From Methanobacterium_D sp040373355 (lineage in GTDB: Archaea; Methanobacteriota; Methanobacteria; Methanobacteriales; Methanobacteriaceae): a stretch of DNA of 64,000 nt. A program made the translations under genes and the position numbers. The first letter of the stretch is position 1; each line of letters begins with the position of its first letter. The DNA lies in contig NZ_CP166866.1 of the NCBI RefSeq assembly GCF_047495555.1, positions 1 to 64,000 on the forward strand, written 5' to 3'. Below the pieces are notes generated by a model that did no database searches, was not told where the DNA came from, and worked only from the letters and a program-made list of their open reading frames with translations. Positions 1 through 7,577 of the stretch are shown here, one piece after another.

Positions 1-2
1 AA

Positions 3-548
3 AATCCGGATTCAGATGAAGTTCAAAAACTCGTTGCACAAATTGACTATCCTTTAATCATTACTAATAGAATTAAAAGTGAGGGTGGCTCTTTTAAAGG
101 ATCTGAAGAAGAGAGGGTAGAAGTATTAATAGAATCAGCCCCACATGCTGATTTTGTTGATATTGAACTTCAAACTGAACCAGAACTTCAAGAAGAGGTA
201 ATAAGAGCTTCGAGGTCAACAATAATTTCATATCATGATTTTAAAAAGACACCTTCATTTGAAGAGCTTTTAAAGGTAATCAAAAAACAAAAAGAAATTG
301 GAGATATTGCAAAATTTGCAGTGATGCCCAATAGCTATAAAGACACTTTAACTGTGTTAAATGTGCTTTCTGAAGTAGAAAATACAATTGGGATTGCTAT
401 GGGAGATATAGGCAAATATACTCGTTTAATTGCTCCACTTTTTGGATCTCCACTTACATTTGCTTCAATTGATAAAGAATCTGCCCCTGGGCAGTTAGAT
501 ATTCAAACAACTAAAGATATTTTAAGAAAACTGGAAGTGATTAATTGA
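3..548 (+). CDS. aroD: 3-dehydroquinate dehydratase, type I (5' truncated by window edge)
   Basis: This is the C-terminal ~181 residues of a type I 3-dehydroquinase, the third step of the shikimate pathway (3-dehydroquinate to 3-dehydroshikimate). The reading frame is open from base 3, so the start lies outside the window. Visible signatures are ITNR, the catalytic-base motif SYHDF, the Schiff-base lysine in IAKFAVMP, MGDIGKYTR and the terminal loop GSPLTFASIDKESAPGQL. The usual length is about 220-230 residues, so roughly 40-50 are missing. Its TGA stop overlaps the TTG start of the peptidase gene downstream, suggesting translational coupling. Confidence 0.92.
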   Translation, partial: NPDSDEVQKLVAQIDYPLIITNRIKSEGGSFKGSEEERVEVLIESAPHADFVDIELQTEPELQEEVIRASRSTIISYHDFKKTPSFEELLKVIKKQKEIGDIAKFAVMPNSYKDTLTVLNVLSEVENTIGIAMGDIGKYTRLIAPLFGSPLTFASIDKESAPGQLDIQTTKDILRKLEVIN

Positions 549-1180
549 AATCACGTACATGGATAATCATAGGAATACTCATATTTGGAATTATAGCTGC
601 TTCTGCATATCTGATGCAAAGCACCAACAGTGTTACTGTAACAGTTGATTTAAATGGAACCAATGCTGAAGTAGATGTTTCTTCTATCTTTGGTGTTCCT
701 GCAGGAATGCAGCCTGAAATGGAAAAAAAAGCTGCAGAACAAATGCTCGAGCCTAAAAGCACTGCTGAAAGTATCAAAAATGACATGAATGAAATCGCTG
801 CAAAGTACAATTATACAGCAACTGTTAATGTAAAATCACAATTTGGAACTGATCAGTTAGCAATGCCTGCATCGGTAAGTGGTACATCAATGGTTCCAAC
901 ATTGCAGGATGGGCAGGAAATAATTGTCCATAAAACCAAAGATTATAAAGTAGGAGACATTGTAGTAGCCACTCATCCAACTTACGGACTGATTGTAAAG
1001 AGATTAAATAAAATAGAAGATAATAGGGTTTATTTAATGAGTGATAACCGAAATGTAGAAGTCTTTACCACAGAAAAGGATTTAGGTAATGGCCTTGTAG
1101 AAATTGATACCTATAAGAAAACCCCATTAGATACTTGGCTTCCTAGAGAAAATATTATTGGAGTAGTGAAGAATTACTAA
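545..1180 (+). CDS. membrane-anchored S24/S26-family signal-peptidase-like serine protease
   Basis: A 211-residue protein that starts at a TTG overlapping the aroD stop (TTGA), with a GGAAGTGA Shine-Dalgarno upstream. Residues 6-24 form one membrane segment. Residues ~30-100 are an extracytoplasmic region of no recognised fold. The C-terminal half is a signal-peptidase fold: the nucleophile motif SGTSMVPTL (Ser115), then GLIVKRL (Lys152) and MSDN. The presence of a lysine in box D implies a Ser-Lys dyad as in bacterial SPI and LexA, whereas typical archaeal Sec11 enzymes use Ser-His. It is probably an accessory processing protease; its substrate is unknown. Confidence 0.75.
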   Translation: MKSRTWIIIGILIFGIIAASAYLMQSTNSVTVTVDLNGTNAEVDVSSIFGVPAGMQPEMEKKAAEQMLEPKSTAESIKNDMNEIAAKYNYTATVNVKSQFGTDQLAMPASVSGTSMVPTLQDGQEIIVHKTKDYKVGDIVVATHPTYGLIVKRLNKIEDNRVYLMSDNRNVEVFTTEKDLGNGLVEIDTYKKTPLDTWLPRENIIGVVKNY

Positions 1181-1227
1181 ATTAATAATCACTCCCCTTT
1201 TATTTATTTTTAATTGTAGTTGATTAT

Positions 1228-1422
1228 ATGGATGGAAAATATAGAAAAAATATAGTTACAGGATCTGAAGTTTACATTGTTTTAAAAAAAGATCAACGAT
1301 CTGGAAAGAAAACAAGAGGTTTTGTTGAGGACATACTTACTAATTCAGAATTTCATCCTCATGGGATAAAAGTTAGGCTTCGAGATGGGAAAATAGGGCG
1401 TGTGAAGTCTATAATTAAGTAG
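1228..1422 (+). CDS. YwbE family protein (DUF2196)
   Basis: A 64-residue protein matching the YwbE family over its full length. Recognisable conserved blocks are VLKKDQRSGKKTRG, DILTNSEFHPHGIKVRL and GRVKSI. Family members are small, basic, probably SH3-like beta-barrel proteins of unknown function found in bacteria and archaea. It stands alone 47 bases after the peptidase gene and is convergent with the next gene. The Shine-Dalgarno is weak. Confidence 0.85.
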   Translation: MDGKYRKNIVTGSEVYIVLKKDQRSGKKTRGFVEDILTNSEFHPHGIKVRLRDGKIGRVKSIIK

Positions 1423-1433
1423 TTCTCTTATTT

Positions 1434-2417
1434 TTAAAATCCCGTTAAAAGTTCGTTTATATCCCCTACAAATTCTAAACCTGCGTTTCTACCAGTTCCT
1501 GAAAATATTAACTCATTTTTATTTTTATTTTTTTTATAAAATCTAAGATTTATTCTAGATTTTAATGATTCATTAACTTTGGAAGTCATTTCTCCAAGAG
1601 ATGGTGCGGGAAGATCAACCCCTTCAGCTCTCTTTGCATCTATCTTTAAAACATGTTTCTTATTTTCAATTATGACTTGAATTTTATCATTATCGACCCC
1701 CAATTCTTTAATCTTTGCCCCATTATACTTTGTAAATTTGTAAATTTTACCTTTATAAAGCAATCCAAAGATATAACCGGTAAAATAGTTCCTAAGCCAT
1801 GGGATATTTGCAATTGACCCAAATAAAGAAATTTCATCCTCTTCAAAGTGATTTGTCTGCATCCATATCCATGAAGAAGGCATTGAAGTTCCCCAATCTT
1901 TTTCCGCGTATCCTTTGCCGCCGTTAAAATCCTTTTTATCCCCATTTATTTCTACAAATCCTTGTATCCTATGATCAAAACTTAAAACCCCATGATAGCA
2001 TTCCATTTTAGGTATGAATGCATAAGGACCCATAACACCCGGAGATAATAGTTTAACTGGCCATGGAATTATGTTATTAAATTGGAGGTCAGCTTTTACC
2101 CTATTCTTCCCATCTTTTGCATTTAGATGGATTCTATTTAAACTAAAAAAGTTCTTATTGATTTTTAATTTAAATTTTGATTTATCCGCAACAAAATCAC
2201 TTACCGGATAACTAAAATAGTACATTTTATGATTTCTTGCATCTAGAAGCATTATAAAAGTATGGGACTTTTGTGAATCTCTTGAAAGCGAAATTCCAGG
2301 TATTATTGAATATGCTGTTTTTTCTTCGCTATCAACTGATTTAAAATACCATCCCTCAAAATAGTCTTTTTTCTTACCTCTTCCCTGAAATACTTCTGGC
2401 TTCCAAATATTAGTCAT
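1434..2417 (-). CDS. tocopherol cyclase family (lipocalin-like) protein
   Basis: A 327-residue protein with the hallmark N-terminal block YFEGWYFKSVD (residues ~19-29), SIIPGISL and the WGTSMPSSWIWMQTNHF block near residue 190, all typical of the tocopherol-cyclase-like family. Plant members cyclise tocopherol precursors; archaeal and bacterial members have no proven substrate and may bind hydrophobic ligands or glycans. No signal peptide or membrane segment is seen. It lies 15 bases after the htpX start codon region on the same strand, so it is probably co-transcribed downstream of htpX. Confidence 0.7.
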   Translation of the reverse strand: MTNIWKPEVFQGRGKKKDYFEGWYFKSVDSEEKTAYSIIPGISLSRDSQKSHTFIMLLDARNHKMYYFSYPVSDFVADKSKFKLKINKNFFSLNRIHLNAKDGKNRVKADLQFNNIIPWPVKLLSPGVMGPYAFIPKMECYHGVLSFDHRIQGFVEINGDKKDFNGGKGYAEKDWGTSMPSSWIWMQTNHFEEDEISLFGSIANIPWLRNYFTGYIFGLLYKGKIYKFTKYNGAKIKELGVDNDKIQVIIENKKHVLKIDAKRAEGVDLPAPSLGEMTSKVNESLKSRINLRFYKKNKNKNELIFSGTGRNAGLEFVGDINELLTGF

Positions 2418-2432
2418 TGTTTCTCCAGAATA

Positions 2433-3401
2433 TTATTCACTTAGATCTGCAAGTCTTTTAACTCTTTTTACCATGTTTGGATGAGTAGAAAATACTTCAA
2501 GTAGCTTATCAGCAGTATTGACCTTAGTTTCCCTATATTTAAGTTCCTGAAGCTCACTTTCACTTATAGAATAATCTTTATCGATATCAATAGATTGGAG
2601 ATCTGTTATTTCATTTCCTGCTGAAGAAACATCATTTACAAAAAATGCCTTTAATCCTTCTATTTGTTTTAAATCTTCCTTCCTTACTTTTGCAGATCCA
2701 TAAACAAGTTTGTAGAGTGCACTTGCAAGTTGATTTGGAGAATTTCCAAGTTCAATACTCCCCTCATCAGCATAGTATTCTCTTGTACGTGATACAAACA
2801 GTATGAGTAAATTCCCAATAAAATAGGCTACAAGAGCAGCTATTCCAATTAGTGCTGCTCCGCTTCTATCTCTTCCACTCATTCCCCCATAAAATGTACT
2901 TATAAAAATATAATAGAAAATAAGAGGCACTATACTTAAAACAGTTATTACTATCATATCCCTATGGCGAATATGGGAAATTTCATGACCTATGACTGCT
3001 CTAAGCTCATCTTTATTAAGTATATCCAATATTCCCTGAGTTACAGCGAGCTTTCCACCTTTTTTACTTCTACCAAATGCAAAAGCATTGGGGATGTTAA
3101 CCTTGGAAACTCCCACTTTTGGTTTAGGAATATTTGCTTTTTCTGCAAGTTCTTCTACCATCCGATGAAGTTCTGGAGCTTCTTCCGGAGATACATATTT
3201 CACTTTCATGGTCCATTCAACTATTTTTGGTCCAATCATGAATTGAAGAAATACTATACCAATTGCCAGCCCAGCGTATATTAACGGGCCACCATAACCA
3301 GAATAATAACCGATTACAGTCATTAATGCATAAAGAAGACCAAATAAGAGCACCATTGTAATCCATATCCTAATTCTTAATGACCATGCACTTGAAAACA
3401 T
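2433..3401 (-). CDS. htpX: HtpX-type M48 membrane zinc metalloprotease
   Basis: A 322-residue M48B protease with two N-terminal membrane segments (residues ~8-30 and 38-56), the zinc site HEISH at residues 139-143, two further hydrophobic segments (~155-175 and 185-205) and the third-ligand region EYYADEGSIELG. Near the C-terminus is STHPNMVKRVKRL, a conserved M48 feature. Known family role: quality control of damaged or misfolded membrane proteins, active site facing the cytoplasm. The length matches the family. First gene of a likely two-gene unit with the tocopherol-cyclase-like gene. Confidence 0.94.
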   Translation of the reverse strand: MFSSAWSLRIRIWITMVLLFGLLYALMTVIGYYSGYGGPLIYAGLAIGIVFLQFMIGPKIVEWTMKVKYVSPEEAPELHRMVEELAEKANIPKPKVGVSKVNIPNAFAFGRSKKGGKLAVTQGILDILNKDELRAVIGHEISHIRHRDMIVITVLSIVPLIFYYIFISTFYGGMSGRDRSGAALIGIAALVAYFIGNLLILFVSRTREYYADEGSIELGNSPNQLASALYKLVYGSAKVRKEDLKQIEGLKAFFVNDVSSAGNEITDLQSIDIDKDYSISESELQELKYRETKVNTADKLLEVFSTHPNMVKRVKRLADLSE

Positions 3402-3737
3402 TATTTTCTCCCCATAGTTAACTAATCGAATTTTAATAATAAGTTTGTAATTAATGATACTTCTATTTTTAGATTTCGAACGTGTAATATATATTAAAAA
3501 GGCAAAAATTATAGTTCCTAATTAAATGATTCCAATTATAGATACAATAAAAATTAAAGCCACTGAACACAATATATATGCAATTTAAGTAACTATTATG
3601 TACTTTTAATCATTTTTATTAATTATATGTCCATTATATACAAAATAAAGTTTTTCGGCGGATTTTGAGGAATATGGAATTATATAATTGTTTGAATAAC
3701 TATTAAACGGTTAAATATAAAAAACGGAAAATAAATT
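3402..3737. other. intergenic region, no gene seen
   Basis: An AT-rich gap between htpX and the DedA gene, both on the minus strand. It must hold the htpX promoter, and TATA-like stretches are abundant, but none stands out. I see no small ORF with a ribosome binding site and no clear hairpin. Confidence 0.5.
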
Positions 3738-4346
3738 TTAATCTTTACCTCGGTAGTGGTAAATAATATATATAATTACTGCTACAATCCCTATTCCCAC
3801 AAATATATCTAGTATATGGAAATAACTCCTTATTGTTTCCCAATGAGGTCCAAGCATTACTCCTATATATCCCAAAAAAAGAACCCATGGAATACAACCT
3901 AAAACTGTATAAATAGTGAATTTTTTGAAGTTCATTTCAGCTATGCCTGCAGGAAGGGAAATAAAAGTACGTACTATTGGAAGCATTCTGCTTATAAAAA
4001 CAGCTTCATGCCCATATTTTTCAAACCAATCGTGGGCTAATTCAAGCTTTCTGTGGCTTATAAGGAAATATTTACCATATTTTTCAAGAAACGGCCTTCC
4101 TCCTTTTAATCCCACAAAATAAGCTATCCATGATCCAACTAAGTTACCTAAAACTCCAGCAATAGTGATTCCAAGAAGGGTCATTTGACCTTCCCAAACA
4201 ACATAACCTGCAAAAGGCATTATTACCTCACTTGGAAGAGGAATACATGCACTTTCAATTAGCATTCCTAAAAAAACGCCTATGTATCCTAAATATTCAA
4301 TAAGATGAATCGCTATTTGGCTTACATAATCGATTACACTAATCAT
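3738..4346 (-). CDS. DedA family membrane protein (SNARE-associated/VTT domain)
   Basis: A 202-residue polytopic protein with the DedA signature: an N-terminal amphipathic and re-entrant region with ESACIPLPSEVIMPFAGY (acidic residue plus proline-rich loop), GNLVGSWIAYFVGLKGGRPF, the conserved FISRMLPIVRTFISLPAG block around residue 130, and about five hydrophobic segments. DedA proteins are half-helical-hairpin transporters; bacterial UptA-type members recycle undecaprenyl phosphate. It is divergent from a DUF368 gene, another family of polyprenyl-phosphate translocases, which supports a lipid-carrier role in pseudomurein or glycoprotein synthesis. Confidence 0.92.
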   Translation of the reverse strand: MISVIDYVSQIAIHLIEYLGYIGVFLGMLIESACIPLPSEVIMPFAGYVVWEGQMTLLGITIAGVLGNLVGSWIAYFVGLKGGRPFLEKYGKYFLISHRKLELAHDWFEKYGHEAVFISRMLPIVRTFISLPAGIAEMNFKKFTIYTVLGCIPWVLFLGYIGVMLGPHWETIRSYFHILDIFVGIGIVAVIIYIIYHYRGKD

Positions 4347-4493
4347 AGATTTAAAAATTAGATTTTGAAAGTATAAATAGTTATACAGATATGCAAATAA
4401 TTATATTAAATAGAATAAATATTTTATCCAGAATCTGATTTTAAGAACATATTCTATTTCAATTGCATATTAAAAACAGTTAAGGTGCTAAAA

Positions 4494-5381
4494 ATGAAAC
4501 TAATTAAACTAAACATTGAAACATTTCTCATATTTTTAAGAGGTTTGTTCATGGGAACTGCAGATGTTATTCCTGGCGTTTCCGGAGGAACCATTGCATT
4601 AATTACAGGTATTTATGAAAGGTTAATTCATGCTATAAGCCGTATTGATTTTAGATTTATATTATACCTTTTTGAAGGAGATTTTAAAAGATTTAAGCAA
4701 AATGCGCTTGAAGAAATTGATTATGAACTATTTATTCCACTGTTTTTAGGTATTGGTCTGGCAATTCTTACTATGTCTAAAGTTATATCATTCCTTTTAA
4801 CTAATTATCCTGCAGTTACATTTGCCTTTTTCTTTGGATTAATACTTTCATCAGCTATTTTTGTATATAATCACGTAGATGAATTAAATATAAAGAATTT
4901 CGCTTCTTTAGTAATTGGATTTATTTTTGCAATCATATTTGTTGGTTTAAATCCAATTCAGGCTAATCATACTTTACCAATTATTTTCTTATCAGGGGCA
5001 ATCGCAATATGTGCTATGATACTCCCTGGAATCTCTGGAGCATTTGTTCTACTTCTTTTGAATCAGTATGAATACATGATAAATGCCCTAAACAATCTGC
5101 AATTAGTAGAAATTATAACATTTATGATTGGTGCTTTAGTTGGGATTTTATCATTTTCAAGAGTTCTAGACTATTTATTAACCCACCATAAGTCAATTAC
5201 AATGGCATTTTTGGTTGGTTTAATGATAGGAACTCTCAGACTCCCCTATGAAAGGATAGTGGTTAGCATGGAATCCCCAGTTTCAATAATTATTGCAGCA
5301 GTTATAGGATTTGCCATAGTCTTTATTTTAGAGAAAAGGTTTGAGAGTCATCCCATAACTTCAAATGTAAATAAAAAATAA
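4494..5381 (+). CDS. DUF368 family membrane protein, probable polyprenyl-phosphate translocase
   Basis: A membrane protein of 295 residues with two internal related halves: FMGTADVIPGVSGGTIALITG near the N-terminus and MILPGISGAFVLLLL in the second half, the family's paired re-entrant motifs. About eight hydrophobic segments are visible. Bacterial homologues (PopT) have been described as C55 undecaprenyl-phosphate flippases; by inference this one would return a polyprenyl carrier to the cytoplasmic face. I chose ATG 4494 because AAGGTG lies six bases upstream; an in-frame GTG at 4485 is embedded in that Shine-Dalgarno. Divergent from the DedA gene. Confidence 0.9.
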   Translation: MKLIKLNIETFLIFLRGLFMGTADVIPGVSGGTIALITGIYERLIHAISRIDFRFILYLFEGDFKRFKQNALEEIDYELFIPLFLGIGLAILTMSKVISFLLTNYPAVTFAFFFGLILSSAIFVYNHVDELNIKNFASLVIGFIFAIIFVGLNPIQANHTLPIIFLSGAIAICAMILPGISGAFVLLLLNQYEYMINALNNLQLVEIITFMIGALVGILSFSRVLDYLLTHHKSITMAFLVGLMIGTLRLPYERIVVSMESPVSIIIAAVIGFAIVFILEKRFESHPITSNVNKK

Positions 5382-5386
5382 AATTT

Positions 5387-6316
5387 TTATTCATATTTTT
5401 TAAATTCTCTAGGATTAAATCTTAAATTTAAAAGAGTTGTACTATCCTCGCTACTAAGATTCTTTTCAGCGGTTGGAGGTATAGGACTTCCTTTTTTAGC
5501 AATAACTACCCCACTTTTTTTATTTGCAGCTAAAAATTTTCCAGCATCTCCATTTACAACAATCATTCCTCTGATCATATCAATACCCGTAAAATCATCA
5601 CAGTTACCATTTATAACAATTGTTCCGCCGTTTAAAAGCGCGCCCGTATTTTTACCAGTATTTCCATTAACTCTCACAGTACCTTTTCGCATTAAAATTC
5701 CAGTGCTTAGATCAACGTTCCCATTTACAACTATTTCGGCTTCTTTATCTAATCTTGAGCCTACAGTGTCTCTAACACATCCATCATCTATTAAAATTCC
5801 ATTATTTGTAATCTGACTTCCTTGAAGCTTATCCCTGCCAAGACCATTCATTACAATATCAGTAATTGACCTGAACTTATTATATCCTTTCATATCCGAT
5901 TTAACTTCAACCAAGTTTCCAAATGGCTCTTTAAATTTGCCTTTAACGTAAATATTACCCTTGACCATGCTTATTCCCATTCGGGTATCAACGTCACCAT
6001 TAACAATCACATCTCCGACTTCAATTTCTTTCCCGCTTCCGCCGAAGTATTTTATGTCAACTCCCATAGAGGAGCATAGTCTGTGCCCCACATTACCATT
6101 TATTTTAATTGATCCACCTCTTTTAAGATGTTCAACTATATCCTTAAAAGTGACATCATTTCCAGGAATTTTCCATTCCGGCTGAAGCTTTTCACCTTTA
6201 TGCTGCCAGTAAAAGTTATATGTAAAATCAGCGAGGCAGTCAACAGGTTCTTCAATATCAATTTCCAGAACATCCCTGTCTTTTTCCTCTTTTTTTCTTC
6301 CGAATAGTTTAAGCAT
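5387..6316 (-). CDS. GXGXG-repeat protein, FwdC / glutamate synthase alpha C-terminal domain-like
   Basis: A 309-residue protein dominated by a right-handed beta-helix of ~18-20-residue repeats of the form IVNGDVD..GI.M.KG, running from about residue 75 to 280. This fold is shared by subunit C of formylmethanofuran dehydrogenase and the C-terminal domain of glutamate synthase. N-terminal ~70 residues are acidic and Lys/Glu-rich. It is longer than FwdC (~270) and has no fwd neighbours, so a role as a stand-alone scaffold is more likely than a true FwdC. Distant homologues have been labelled tributyrin esterase, which the sequence does not support. Confidence 0.7.
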   Translation of the reverse strand: MLKLFGRKKEEKDRDVLEIDIEEPVDCLADFTYNFYWQHKGEKLQPEWKIPGNDVTFKDIVEHLKRGGSIKINGNVGHRLCSSMGVDIKYFGGSGKEIEVGDVIVNGDVDTRMGISMVKGNIYVKGKFKEPFGNLVEVKSDMKGYNKFRSITDIVMNGLGRDKLQGSQITNNGILIDDGCVRDTVGSRLDKEAEIVVNGNVDLSTGILMRKGTVRVNGNTGKNTGALLNGGTIVINGNCDDFTGIDMIRGMIVVNGDAGKFLAANKKSGVVIAKKGSPIPPTAEKNLSSEDSTTLLNLRFNPREFKKYE

Positions 6317-6351
6317 AATAATCCCTTAATTAAATTTATTTTTATATGCAT

Positions 6352-6478
6352 AAAAATTCTTTGAATTTTTATTGTTCGAAAAATCTTCGATTTTTCTCAA
6401 CATAAAAAATTTGTTAAAATTTGATTCCACAAAGACTATGTTTTGTGAGTTATCGAAGCTTGTTTTGATGCATCAAAA
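6352..6478. repeat. cluster of short perfect hairpins in an intergenic region
   Basis: Between the GXGXG gene (minus) and the next plus-strand gene sit several palindromes: AAAAATTC-ttt-GAATTTTT (6352-6370), GAAAAATC-ttc-GATTTTTC (6378-6396), CACAAA...TTTGTG (about 6428-6447) and the 16-bp perfect palindrome TTTTGATGCATCAAAA (6463-6478), which is itself bracketed by ATCGAAGC and GCTTTGAT. The style resembles the hairpins at 10281-10330 and 38437-38651. It may be a structured leader, an attenuator or a dispersed palindromic element. Confidence 0.5.
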
Positions 6479-6560
6479 ATTATATTTTCGAATGCTTTGA
6501 TTTTTTATTAAACTTACATTCTGAAAATATAAAACAGAAGAAATTATAATAAAATATACA

Positions 6561-7223
6561 ATGGATAGAAATTTGCTTAAATTCTTACAAAAAACAGGTG
6601 TAGACACTAGATTTATCAGTATTTTTGAAAATAAAATATATATAAACAATTTAAAGTTTTCTCGTTTTTCAAGAAAGAAAGAGGAGATATTTTCAACTGA
6701 ATATTCCCAAATAGAAGTTATTAGATCTAAAATATTTCAAAAAATTTGTACACGAGCTTCCAGAAATCTAGCTCATATAATCAAACCAAAAGAAAATATA
6801 TTCCTTGTTAAAAATGATGATCCCATTAATTTTGCTCTTAATGTAATCTTAGAACCTTATCAACGAAAATATGGTATAAATATCATTCCGGGTAATGATA
6901 TTAGGGAATCAGTTGATTTAAATGTTAATTCAATTGCTTCAGCGCTTACACTGGATGATGAGGTTGAAAATATAATAAGATGCATGTTAGATGGGCAAAA
7001 TATAGAATTATTAAGTACTAATGAATATTTAGATGATAAAAAAATTATCTATCCTTTAATAAATGTTCCAAAATCATGGATATATTCATGGATTTGTCCT
7101 AGCAACTCTGAAAATATAAAACAAAGTTATGAGTCTCCCAAAGACCTCTTATTGTTCTTAGAAACCATTGTTCCCGATGTTAGAGAAAATCTTTACAAAT
7201 CAGCTCTTTTTATATCTCATTAA
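6561..7223 (+). CDS. uncharacterised protein resembling a degenerate PP-loop (adenine nucleotide alpha hydrolase-like) ATPase
   Basis: A 220-residue protein I do not recognise with certainty. Residues 125-143 (SIASALTLDDEVENIIRCML) look like the LDD motif of TtuA/CTU1/TilS-type PP-loop tRNA-modification enzymes, and the following IIYPLINVPKSWIYSW resembles their R/P-L-x-x-x-P segment. The position where the SGGxDS PP-loop should be (about residues 80-90, IFLVKNDDPINF) lacks it, so ATP pyrophosphatase activity is unlikely. No Shine-Dalgarno is evident before ATG 6561. Could instead be an unrelated family; confidence in the gene is high, in the family low. Confidence 0.55.
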   Translation: MDRNLLKFLQKTGVDTRFISIFENKIYINNLKFSRFSRKKEEIFSTEYSQIEVIRSKIFQKICTRASRNLAHIIKPKENIFLVKNDDPINFALNVILEPYQRKYGINIIPGNDIRESVDLNVNSIASALTLDDEVENIIRCMLDGQNIELLSTNEYLDDKKIIYPLINVPKSWIYSWICPSNSENIKQSYESPKDLLLFLETIVPDVRENLYKSALFISH

Positions 7224-7460
7224 TTAATAAAAAATATTTCTCATTCATAAAAACATTGACTTTAGCTATTAGAGGATTATATACTTATATTTAGCATATA
7301 ATGACATGGATATATCTTTATCATGCTACTTTTAACTGAAAATTTCAGTATATTTTAATGACCATTAACTATATATCAATAGTTGAACACATTACAAATG
7401 AGGTTGAGAAAACTTTAGAAGTTTTCGAACAATAAAAATCAAGATTTTTAAGGTGATAAA

Positions 7461-7553
7461 ATGATGGTACAATTTGATCTACAACACTTCTGCTGCGGTC
7501 CTAAAGGCTGTCAGATAGAAATAGAATACGGCGAAATGATAGACGCTGAATAA
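7461..7553 (+). CDS. 30-residue cysteine-rich microprotein
   Basis: A tiny ORF with a good ribosome binding site (AAGGTGATAAA before ATG). It encodes 30 residues beginning MMVQFDLQH and containing a compact FCCGPKGCQ motif, followed by an acidic tail ending in DAE. Three cysteines in seven residues with a Gly-Pro suggests metal or iron-sulfur ligation, or a redox role. Base composition and codons (TGC TGC GGT, GGC) are richer in GC than the flanking AT-rich gap, which supports coding. It is convergent with the PAS kinase gene. No known family is recognised. Confidence 0.6.
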   Translation: MMVQFDLQHFCCGPKGCQIEIEYGEMIDAE

Positions 7554-7577
7554 ATTCAAGCTTATTAAATTAATTAT

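Noticed and set aside
1670..1945. 91-residue ORF within the tocopherol cyclase-like gene
   Set aside because: Same strand but another frame of a recognised family; no ribosome binding site.
7358..7435. 25-residue ORF before the cysteine-rich microprotein (MTINYISIVEH...)
   Set aside because: No Shine-Dalgarno and no distinctive composition; could be leader or chance, so not listed as a gene.
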